Source: Aptenodytes patagonicus
Lineage: Eukaryota > Chordata > Aves > Sphenisciformes > Spheniscidae
Length of the DNA stretch: 64,000 nt
Direction: 5' to 3'
NCBI RefSeq assembly: GCF_965638725.1
Contig: NC_134961.1
Coordinates: 3,534,001-3,598,000, forward strand
The position numbers were made by a program, and so were the translations under genes. Under the pieces are notes generated by a model. The model did not search any database. It saw nothing but the letters and a program-made list of their open reading frames with translations, and was not told where the DNA came from. Shown piece after piece: positions 56,201-64,000 of this stretch (the stretch's first letter is position 1; every line of letters starts with the position of its first letter).

Positions 56201-56770
56201 TCTGGATTTTGAGAGGACCTCAGATCTCCTAAAATCTGATGTGATGTTATTCTGTACAACTTACATATAAACTGAAAACAAGCGATGAGTCAATGCTCTG
56301 GAGCCAGGGAGCTGGCTAGCACTGCCTAGCAGACAGCCGTCTGGGATAAGTGTAGTAGTGTGGCAGATGTCTTTGCTGAACTACTGACCAGATGGAAAGG
56401 AGCAGGTAGACACTTTTGTGTTCTCAGTCATGAGCTGGATGTGAGGAAATGCCAGGGTGCTGGAGAGGAGGCATGGAGACCTCAGCAAACTAGATTGCAG
56501 TAGACCAGTGTTCGGTTCCAGCTCTGCAGCTCACCTGGCTGCCACCTTGAGCAAGTAACTTTGGGCTCCAAGCCTCTTCAGTGACAATAGCAGCAAATCT
56601 GCCCTTCTGCAGTGCAGTGCTGGAGTGTGTAATGCTGTAAAGCTCAATCTTCATGCACGCATTATATGCTCGCTCTTCTATGGCCCAAGGGATACAGGAA
56701 CTTACCTGCTTTTCTTCTTGCTTTCCAGATCTCCGTTTTCTCCAGTTACTGGAACTACAGGCCATATTAA
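43776..56770 (+). CDS. ROGDI: ROGDI, complete
   Basis: Vertebrate ROGDI is the metazoan counterpart of yeast Rav2, a subunit of the RAVE-type V-ATPase assembly factor. It is enriched at synapses, and loss in humans causes Kohlschutter-Tonz syndrome. The 11 exons are 43776-43817, 46153-46224, 47558-47640, 49043-49097, 49611-49691, 52108-52203, 53509-53607, 54093-54206, 54971-55020, 56039-56165 and 56729-56770 (TAA). All phases fit (861 nt, 286 aa; human 287). Diagnostic blocks are [79 protein letters not shown] and the end [12 protein letters not shown]. The first ATG is used; a second in-frame ATG lies four codons on. Exon 3 ([19 protein letters not shown]) is the least conserved part against the human protein from memory. 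It is also the part copied in inverted form upstream of GLYR1. Confidence 0.98.
43818..46152 (+). other. ROGDI intron 1
   Basis: The intron begins in the CpG island, holds a 17-base G run at 44699-44715, and contains an LTR fragment near 45.6-45.8 kb. No other feature is recognised. Confidence 0.5.
45590..45790 (+). mobile_element. ERVL-type solo-LTR fragment (avian), degraded
   Basis: The stretch has, in order, CATCTCCCTGTCTTTATCTC, GAGCTTTTCATCTTATTTCC, CCCCTGTCCCATTGAGAAGG, GGGAGTGGGAGAGGCTGGGT and CCAGCCAAGGTCAGCCCACC. This is the 3' half of a widespread avian ERVL-class LTR that I recall from many bird genomes. No internal region or second LTR is seen. It is old and broken, plus orientation, inside ROGDI intron 1. 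The 5' limit is uncertain and could reach about 45530. Confidence 0.6.
47560..47836 (+). repeat. ROGDI-side partner of the inverted 277-bp pair
   Basis: ROGDI exon 3 (from its third base) plus the first 196 bases of intron 3 match the reverse complement of 14432-14708. The sharp loss of identity at both ends marks the block. Outside it, only a weak resemblance continues for about 24 bases beyond the intronic end. Confidence 0.92.
48050..48180 (+). repeat. MIR-like SINE fragment in ROGDI intron 3
   Basis: ACCTGAATTCTGCTCTTGGC, CAGCTTCTGACTCTGACTGT, GGACAAATCTTAACCTTTGT and CCTAAAATAGCAATAATAAA follow the MIR order through to its A-rich 3' end. Old and diverged. Confidence 0.55.
49289..49306 (+). 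repeat. 18-base C homopolymer
   Basis: An uninterrupted run of C in ROGDI intron 4. Its length is likely variable and prone to sequencing error. Confidence 0.9.
49692..53508 (+). other. ROGDI introns 5 and 6
   Basis: Introns 49692-52107 and 52204-53508 hold no feature I can name. Open frames in them are short and unrelated to known families. Confidence 0.5.
55450..55972 (+). mobile_element. CR1 LINE, 5'-truncated, with the end of ORF2 and 3' tail
   Basis: An insertion in ROGDI intron 9, same orientation as the gene. It keeps an open frame of at least 120 codons for the C-terminus of the CR1 reverse-transcriptase polyprotein ([36 protein letters not shown]-like, [19 protein letters not shown]). 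Then come GGTTGGACTCGATGATCTTA, GAGGTCTTTTCCAACCTT and the octamer-type tail ATTCTATGATTCT. It has lost most of ORF2 through the usual CR1 5' truncation. It is the best-preserved mobile element in the window and so the youngest. The tail type is one I associate with Neoaves. Confidence 0.93.
56500..56620 (+). repeat. MIR-like SINE fragment in ROGDI intron 10
   Basis: GTTCGGTTCCAGCTCTGCAG, CTCACCTGGCTGCCACCTTG and AGCAAGTAACTTTGGGCTCC follow the MIR core order (CCCAGCTCTGCCACT...TGTGACCTTGGGCAAGTCACTTAACCTC). Old and diverged. Confidence 0.55.
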
Positions 56771-57625
56771 TTCTCTGTGGAGTGTCCAAGCCCTTACAGT
56801 ACTTCCAGTGTCTCTCTGTTTTCAACATGCCAGCTGAGTCCAGGTCAGCCTGAGGAGTGCTGTGGTTCGCTACCATATGGCCCTCCGTAGGGTAGGGTCA
56901 GTGTATCCAGAGACACAACTTTAGTAGCCTTGTCTGGGACTGCTCCATAAGCAGGGCACCAAGCAATGCTGTGTGGTTTGCAAGAGCTTCCACCTGTCTT
57001 TGTTCTCATGTGCGTTGTGTGGCTTACACTTTCCAAGCCTCTGATGAATTACACTAGTCCATTACAAGGGATGGGGAGCTGTGGACTACTCTTACTAACT
57101 GTATTTGCACACAGTGCTGTAACTAACTGCTGGACTGAGCTGGCTGGGAAGGGATGAAGACAGACTAATTTAACACACCACAAAAAGTGTAGGGCATGTT
57201 GCTCCATGTAGTGAAATATGTTGCTGTGGTCTGGTCCAGCTGTGGTTATGACTAGCCCTGAGTTTCTCCCTCTCCTATCTGTTCTGTCCATGCCCATGTT
57301 ACTGATTCCCCTTTGGGGATATTCTTACTTGCTGCTGTTTGAACTCTTTTTTTCCCTGGCATCAATGTGATAATATTTTTTTTTTTCCTAAGCCCTAGTG
57401 GGGCCAATTGGTTTTTTCCAGGTTTAGTATCTTGTTTTCACTGCCAGCCTTTGGAGCTGCTTCGGTACCTTGAGCACAGCTGTGCAGTCTCACATCCTGT
57501 CATTAAACCCAAAGTGAGTACCACGTTGTTACTATGATTTGCTGCCTACCTATGGATGCTACAGTATGTAACTCACCCATCTAGCCGTTGATAACTATGA
57601 AATAAAGATCCTCAGACCTGCCATG
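56771..57625 (+). other. ROGDI: ROGDI 3' UTR
   Basis: About 0.85 kb runs from the stop codon to an AATAAA at 57601-57606, giving a 3' UTR of ordinary size. No coding block follows on the plus strand. Confidence 0.6.
57601..57606 (+). terminator. Polyadenylation signal, ROGDI
   Basis: AATAAA in GAAATAAAGATC, the first canonical signal after the ROGDI stop codon. Confidence 0.6.
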
Positions 57626-59830
57626 CTCCTATGGGCTGTCAGTGCTGAGAATGAAAGAGTATCAAAGATTGTGCTCTCTTACAAGTGAGTGGCTGTTCTT
57701 AGTTACGCATGCTGGATTACTGTTTGCCTTACTGGGAGGACGGTAGTGGTCTCTGAGGGCAGAGCTGGGCAGCCCTTCGAAGGCTGGGCGTGGTTTGTGT
57801 AGCCTCAGCCCAGTGCTTTCTGACATCTGAGTACTACCTGAAATACTTTTCCAAACTTCCCTTGACGGTCATGCTTGGAAGAGGCTGTAGGTACTGAGAC
57901 TGGGCTGGGTTGTCTCATGGAGCTGGCTGTTAAGTGATGAGGAAGCATCACCTGCCTCCTTGGCTCCAGCTAGCCGTGTCCAGCCTGTGTTTATGGTGGC
58001 TTTCCTCACTGGATTACCTTACCCAGTAGCCTACATGTGTGCTGAGGTCAAGACTGCAGGCTCACCGAGGTCCCTAAAAAATATCAGGGCCATTGGAGCC
58101 TATCTTAAAAGCATGGTTGGAAAACACCAGAATCCTGGTGTTTTCCAAGCGCTATCCAGAGCGCTGTGCTCAAAAGGAAGAGATCACAGAATCACAGATT
58201 TTTTTTTTTTTTTTTTTCTTTCCCTGCATAGACCTCTGCTCTGGGCATGTGTGGCCTACCTTGTCTGTGACCTCCCTTTCTGTCCCTTTGTGAGATCCCT
58301 GGGATTCTGAGTGGGTTAGCGCCAGCCTTGTTACTGCTGCAGCCTCCTTCTCTGAGGGCTTGACACTTGGTGCTGTGCTTGGTCTAACACATGCTAGTAT
58401 TACAGGTCGCAGGCAGTAACAGAGCCTTCAAATGAGTATCAGGCTGTGACTGATGAATGTGTGTGTTAGTAAGTAATGAAAGGTGGACGGTACAGAGGCC
58501 TGGATGGGCAGATGCAATAGCAGACTCATTACTGATTCCAGTCAATTAGCCTTATGATTAGCTGCGGTCATGACCCTGGGTATGCATTTACTAACCCTTG
58601 CTCTGTTCCAGACCATTCTCTGCTTAGAAAGTGAGTGTGCACGTGTGGAACTGCTCACCATTAACAGCTTCTTGGATGAGAGTATTCTTATAGTTAATAA
58701 CCTCTCTGGAGCTGTCTGCGCTCTTCTTTAACCCTCCCTGTGTGCGTAGGAGGCTCCTTTTTTAATTCACACTAGTGTGTGCAGTTCAATCAATGTTGCC
58801 ACATCCTCTCCAACTCAGCTTCCTGCTAATAGGGTTATAACATGCAACCCAGTGTGTGTTGTTTTCTTCTGATGAAAATAGTCGCCTTCAGTTCTGGAGG
58901 GCAGGAGTGTGCAAAATGGAATACCTGTTTTGATTCCAGCTCTGATGCACAGTGGCTGCGTCATGAGGACTGCTAGGTGGCAGTGGTAGCTGCTACAGGA
59001 CACTGCCTAGGTTACTGTTACAGAAGAACAGGGTAACAGCAAGGTAGGTGGGATTCAACAGGAGAGGCTGGCCCAAAGCCCTGGGCTGGTACCCCGTGAT
59101 TTGAAAGATAAAACAAGGGTCCACCAATTAAAAGACTTAACAGTCTATCTCTTTTCCCCACAAAACCTCTGAGCACAGAAGAAAATTTACAAGGCCCTAA
59201 GGGCTCTGCTTTTTCAGCCCAGTGAGGTTGGTACTGGGGTAGCTACTGGCAGCCCACCCCTCCCTTTGCAAATGCAACTCAAATGTGCTGTGGGCCACAA
59301 TTTTTGGCAAGTGCTTGGCAGCAGAAGGTGTGTGTGAAGTTTGGGCTGCTCTGCAATACTGCAAGGGCTTTTGATTGGTACATGCACTGATGAATGCTGC
59401 TGTGCAACTGGAGCAGAATGCAATGATCAGACTGTCTGCCTTTTCCTGGGCTGGGCTTTTATTCTTTTTTTTTTTTTTTAGCTTCCTTTGGGGAAGCTAT
59501 AATTCTCAGGAGCAAAACCTTTCCTGGTGGTACCTTTCTTTTTCCCTTTTGCCCAGGGAATCTCTACTTAGTCTTCAGGGGATAGAGATCTGCTGCTTAG
59601 ACCCACTGGCAGCCTGCTTTTGATGGGTCTAGCAGTTGAGTTGCTGCTGCCTGTATGCTGCTGGTTCTGGAACTACAGAAGACACTGATCCATGGGCCTC
59701 TGCTGCTGAGCTTCTACATGCCCTTCGAAAAGGAATTAGAGTTGCCTGAACTGAGATGGAGAAGATACTTGCTGGGTAGCTTTCAACAACAGCACTGAGC
59801 AGGGTAATGACAGAGCAGAACCACAGACTA
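57626..59830. other. Intergenic region downstream of ROGDI
   Basis: No gene is recognised. The span contains a perfect 14-bp hairpin at 58117-58148 and a 19-base T run at 58199-58217. Just before the T run is an ATCACAGAATCACAG that resembles the start of an antisense CR1 tail, with no body behind it. Confidence 0.45.
58117..58148. repeat. Perfect 14-bp inverted repeat with 4-nt loop
   Basis: TTGGAAAACACCAG (58117-58130), loop AATC (58131-58134), then CTGGTGTTTTCCAA (58135-58148). Pairing does not extend usefully beyond the 14 bp. Confidence 0.9.
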
Positions 59831-59848
59831 AGAGAACAATGAAGAAAG

Positions 59849-59854
59849 TTTATT
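59849..59854 (-). terminator. Candidate polyadenylation signal, SMIM22
   Basis: TTTATT on the plus strand gives AATAAA on the minus strand in AT-rich context. If it serves SMIM22 the 3' UTR would be about 1.9 kb. The link is inferred from orientation only. Confidence 0.4.
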
Positions 59855-61779
59855 TTATGGTTGCCTCTAGTCTGTCTCAATCTGAGCAGCTATTTCTGCA
59901 TCGTCCAGAGAGTAGTGACAGACAGCAAGCAGAATCCCATGCTACTCTTCCCAGCACCTCAGCACTGAGCAGACAAGAATGTCTCCTTGCTGAGCTCAGC
60001 TAAAGCTAAATGTTTGTAAAGATATAATCGTTTCCTCCTGGAGCTGGAGTTGAAACTAAAGGTATTTGTGTGTGCTGATGCCAGTCTGCTCAAGTATTGC
60101 CACTGCCAGGACTTGCGTGGAATTGCACCTAACATCCCTGGCCTTGTCCTGCCTTCCAGCTATGGTGGAAACACTGGAAGGGCGTGTACCACCACTCCCA
60201 TTTATGAGTGCTTGGCTGCCTTTCAGGGTGCTGCCTTCTGGAGTTGGTGTTCTCGGGACAGAATTGAACCTTTCTTGTTCTGTATGTGCCCCAGCAAAAA
60301 GGGTCACCCTGCTGCCCCATCATGGCATCACCTGTGGGGACACAGAGTATCACCCTAAAGCAGAGGGACTATACCAGTCGAAAACCTGGGTCCCCCTGGG
60401 ACTGTAAGGATGCTAGGTAAGGGGGTGATGCTTTTTAAATTGGAGGCGTTGCTAATCTTCAGAATGAAGAACAAGCATCCTCTGCAAAGGTCATAGGGAG
60501 GAGGGAAGTCACTGCTCCCTTGCACAGAGCAGTTTTGTCTTCACATGCTTTTCTGTCCCCTGAGAAGAGGTAAGGCAAATTGTTTCTGAAGTTGATGCAG
60601 CACATAAAGGAAGCTGGCTCACTGATGACATGCTCCAAATGACTGCAGGGACTGAAAGGGTTCCCAGAAGCTGTGGCTGTGCTTTGAAGCATCTTCAGGG
60701 CCTTGTGCTGCCTCTTAATGGATGTTCACAGCCAGGGACAGTGCTACGCTTTGTTTTCAGTCCTGCTGGAAATTACGGAAGGGCTGGAGCCCAAAACCCT
60801 GAAAAGAAGCATAGCTGAGCCTCCCATTCAGTCATCCCAGAAGGGATCTTAGTGTGAGGATGCTCCACAGCATGTTTTGATGATCAGCAAGTGTGAGCTT
60901 GGAAAAGGATTCCAGCCTGTAGCTGGAGGGAAACAATAGTTTCTCCTACTTTCTCCTTGCCCTCACTCCCTGGCGGTTCCCATGGCTGCTGGCTCTGCAT
61001 GGGGGAACACCTATTTTCCACTTTGGCTGCAGTAGCTGAGGATGATCTGTGGCTTGTAGCTGAAAAGTCTGCATTAAGGTACTGTATCTTACGGGGATTG
61101 TGGGGTGGACTGATTCAAGTGGGTGTATTGGCCTAGGATGGCGTTGCAGGTACCGTGCAAGGGGTTCGCATTCATCCATGTACAGAGAATAGGAAGGGCA
61201 GTCGCTGAGGTTGTAGAGGAGGATGGAAGTAGCTGGGCAGCTCTTGGCAGTCAAGGTGAAGATAGTCTGATTTGTAGGTGCAGCAGAAGGAAGAAGCAGG
61301 AAGAGTTGTTCTGTCCAGCCGTGAGATGGAGGTGGGTTTAGGGCTCCATTGCCAGGTTGCCTATGCCCACTTTCCTTCTGGGAATCTAGTTGTTTTGGAA
61401 AAGGATGTGTCATTGTAAAGAGGAGGGGAAGGAGTTTGCACACCCATGAACACACAAATTATAAATAGTCTCCATGCTTTGTCCATGCTTAAGCCCAGGT
61501 ACCACTTCCCTTCCCCAGAACAGTGCAAAGGTCCTGGGCGTGTCTGTGCCTGCTCAAGCACATCCAGCCTGCACTCTCTTCCCCATCACCTTCCCTGTGT
61601 GAATGTCCCCCCTTGGTGGCTGGGCTATGTTTCTCCTAAGACATGAGTGTGCCTCTGCAGGGGAGAGCAGGGTCTGTCCAGTGCTCTGCCTGCTTTCCTC
61701 CCCTGCCCCCCCCATTTCAACAAGCAACACAGATACTGCAGGGCTGGCCTCAGCCTTGGGAGCTCCTTTGTGTCCCAGG

Positions 61780-62480
61780 TCATTCTTGGGTGAGTGGGCT
61801 GGGTTTCATCACCTTGCGTTGTTTTGGGAAGTCGCAGTCACAGCAGCGGATAAGCACCAGAAGCAGCAACAGAAGCACAGTCCCTGGAGAAAAGTGAGCC
61901 GTTGCATCAGCATCAGCCTCTATGTCTCCCTGTTAGCACTCTGTGTTTCAGCAAGTACCCTCTTGGCTGTCTGCTCCCTTTTCCCCATTAGCATTGCAGC
62001 ACTTTGCATGAAGTGCTGTACATCACACAGGACATGGCAACCCCACTAATGCCATCTGAGCCCAGGCTGGTCGGAACTGTGCTGGTGTTAGGCAAGGTGG
62101 TGGCATGGCTATGAAAGTGGTCTTGTAACCAGGGCAGGTTACACAGGGAATGTTTCCTCCAGGCCCCTGTATCTTTGCTGGTGTCGCTGCCCTTGCCTGC
62201 TGAATGTAAATGGAGTGGCCGCACTCTGCCATTCTTCCTCCAGGGCTGTGCTGCTGGGGGGGCTGCGTGAGTTGCTGGGATTAGGGCAGCTGCCTGCTGA
62301 GCCCAGCACCGAGAGAAGCTGTCTGGCACACGCCTTGTGCTGAGCTATGCACTCACCCACAAAGATGAAGAAGATGACAAAAGCAGCAATGTCCCACTCA
62401 GTCTCAAAGAGCCTTTTTCTTGCCAGCCGGCTCAGGAAGTTGTGGATCTCATTTTCCAGGTCTGGGCTTTGGCTCGTCAT
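61780..62480 (-). CDS. SMIM22: SMIM22 (CASIMO1), small membrane protein, two coding exons
   Basis: A microprotein of 75 aa (human 83). Minus-strand coding exons are 62480-62357 (ATG at 62480-62478) and 61883-61780 (TGA), joined in phase by GTGAGT and CCAG. Exon 1 gives an amphipathic start (LENEIHNFLSRL, then FETEWDIAAFVIFFIFVG). Exon 2 gives GTVLLLLLLVLIRCCDCDF and a short basic tail. The pattern matches human SMIM22 block for block: LEATVQEVLGRL, STWDTVAFIVFLTFMGTVLL, then a cysteine cluster. One membrane segment spans about residues 31-53. An in-frame TGA four codons upstream of the ATG fixes the start. The human protein is reported to affect actin dynamics and squalene epoxidase in epithelial cells. 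Convergent with ROGDI, the same relation as in human. A further 3' exon replacing the last 12 residues is possible, because AAGGTGATG in exon 2 resembles a donor. Confidence 0.88.
61884..62356 (-). other. SMIM22 intron
   Basis: A 473-base intron with a GTGAGT donor and a pyrimidine-rich acceptor ending CTCCAG on the minus strand. Nothing else is recognised inside. Confidence 0.75.
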
Positions 62481-64000
62481 CTCAATTTCTGCTCAGAGCT
62501 TATCCAGGTGGCTGACCTGCTGGGCTGCAAGATAGCCCCTGCTAGCAGGGGGGAGTGGAAGAGAAATGCAGCCACGCGCTTCTAGTCCCTCACTGGAGGA
62601 CGCAGGCCACTGCCTGGGGACAGGGTGATCCTTCTAACCCTGACGGCGAGCCTTGACTTAGGGCTGGCCTTGCAGGGTGGGGAACGCTGTGCCCAAGCTA
62701 GAGCAGGAGCTTGGCAAGACTTCTTCTGTCAGGAAAAAGCTGCCCTCGTTTCATGCAACTGCTGTAGATGCAGGCTGTTGAGTCAGCATGGCACCCTGCT
62801 CTCCTCCGCAGGCCTGGTCGGCAGCAGGGAGAAGTGGGACCCAGCCTGCAGAGCTGGGCGGGAGCATGGCAACAAGAAGGGCTTCCAGCTTTTCGGAAGC
62901 CCGGGCTGCCTCTGCTGCAGGAGGAATGGGCGGGGAAGGCAGCAAGGAGGTACCCACCCCTGCCCTCGTGGCTGCCAGGGCAGCGGGGGCCCTGCCTGCA
63001 GGGAGGAGAGGGCAGGAGAGCAGGGCCTTAGCTCGGAGTTCCCTAGCCTGATGCCTCAGAGCGAGCGGTGGGGCATGCCTGGCGCACTGGGGAGAAGGGA
63101 ATGGCCCGGGGCTGCGGCCAGGCCCTGCTGCCGCTCCCCCCCAGTATCACGTTTCCCTGTTAGCCAGGTCTGGCCTTACCCTGCTGCCCGTGTGCTAGCT
63201 CTGCCCCACATCCCCTTCCCAGCTGCCCAGGGCAGAGTTGGCTGCCACAGCCCGGCCCCCGCTTCATCCCCTGACAGCACCTCCTGCCAGGCAGGGAGGC
63301 ACAGGGGCTGGCAGGGGAACAGCAGCAAAAAAACCTCCTCTGGCAGCCTGTGGCGCTCAGGACAAGGGCGGCTCCAGGGCCTGGCTGTGTGGATGCAGGT
63401 GCCAGCCCCATGGGGAGGTGGATCCCCAGCCCTCCCACCCTCCCGCAGGGGGTCAAAGGCTGCAGGGCCTGGGGGCCTGGCCCAGCTTGCCTCCTGGCTC
63501 AGCCCTGAGGAGAGGGGAGCCTGATGCCAGGCCTGTCTTGGTGCCATGGCGGCATCTCAGAAGGCAGCCCTTTCCCTGGGGTCAAGGTGTCCGTGCCCAG
63601 CCTCTCAGCCACAGGCATGGTCAGGAGTGACAGGGTGAGATGGAGGCCCGGGAGAGGATGATGGGGACGCCCAGCTCTGCCACACTGTGGCCATGCTCTC
63701 CTGCGGCGCGTCACAGCATGGCACGGGGAGGAACGGGAATGCTTGCAGCCATGCAGGGGGGCTGTGGGGTTTTGGCCCTGGAGAGCTGGTCACAGGTGGG
63801 GTCACAGGCAGCATGTGGGGTCCCCCATTGTGGACCATTGCGCTGCCCTTTCCCGAGCACACAGGGGTGGTTCCTGTGGGTTCCAGAGGAGCTGTTCTAG
63901 AAGAAAACCTCTCCAGCCCAGCACTCTGCTTCCTCCCCCGGTGGTGCCTGGGCTCCCTGTTTGTGTGGCTCCAGGCCTCTCTGCTCCACCTGGCCTCCAG
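62481..64000. other. GC-rich flank upstream of SMIM22
   Basis: The 5' UTR exon(s) and promoter of SMIM22 are expected here but I cannot place them. The minus-strand sequence just before the SMIM22 ATG (GAGCAG, then AAATTGAG) could be an acceptor from an upstream non-coding exon. Open frames of up to 299 codons occur on the plus strand but are compositionally driven and match no family. Confidence 0.4.

Noticed and set aside
58180-58217. ATCACAGAATCACAG followed by a T run, resembling an antisense CR1 tail
   Set aside because: No CR1 body follows, only homopolymer and unrelated sequence, so there is too little to call an element.
62625-63524. A 299-codon open frame on the plus strand
   Set aside because: The region is very GC-rich and open in several frames at once. 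The translation is full of low-information G, R, P, S and A stretches, matches no family I know, and shows no splice or 3'-end context.

Overview
The window looks like vertebrate nuclear DNA from a bird. It has intron-rich genes with GT-AG splicing, CpG-rich promoters, an AT-rich long gene, CR1 retroposon pieces, one avian ERVL-type LTR fragment and old MIR-like SINE traces. The CR1 copy near 55.5 kb ends in a form I associate with Neoaves rather than chicken, but the species is not resolved. All gene calls come from protein-level recognition of translated exons, checked by reading phase across every junction.

Layout. (1) 251-5295, plus: the last six coding exons of MAPK8IP3 (JIP3), entering from outside the window, with a 3' UTR to about 7.97 kb. 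(2) About 8-10.6 kb: gene-poor, with a CR1 tail and a possible minus-strand polyadenylation signal. (3) 11081-12775, minus: MRPS34, three exons, complete (212 aa). (4) 12.8-14.9 kb: the GC-rich space between the divergent genes MRPS34 and GLYR1. It contains an inverted 277-bp copy of ROGDI exon 3 plus adjoining intron. (5) 14949-38994, plus: GLYR1 (NPAC/NP60), 16 coding exons, complete (553 aa), with a long 3' UTR to about 42.35 kb. (6) 43776-56770, plus: ROGDI, 11 exons, complete (286 aa), with a CRE/CCAAT promoter. (7) 61780-62480, minus: SMIM22 (CASIMO1), a 75-aa membrane microprotein in two coding exons, convergent with ROGDI. (8) 62.5-64 kb: GC-rich sequence with no recognised gene.

The genes do not form a functional unit. 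MAPK8IP3 is an axonal transport adaptor, MRPS34 a mitoribosomal protein, GLYR1 a chromatin reader, ROGDI a synaptic/V-ATPase-assembly protein and SMIM22 an epithelial microprotein. From memory, MAPK8IP3-NME3-MRPS34 and GLYR1-ROGDI-SMIM22 are two separate blocks on human 16p13.3. Here they abut, with no NME3 or UBN1 recognised between them.

The most interesting observation is the inverted near-identical pair 14432-14708 / 47560-47836. It brackets all of GLYR1. The intronic part differs at 1 of 196 bases, while the exonic part differs at 5 of 81, all five changing an amino acid. I found no new multi-gene system.
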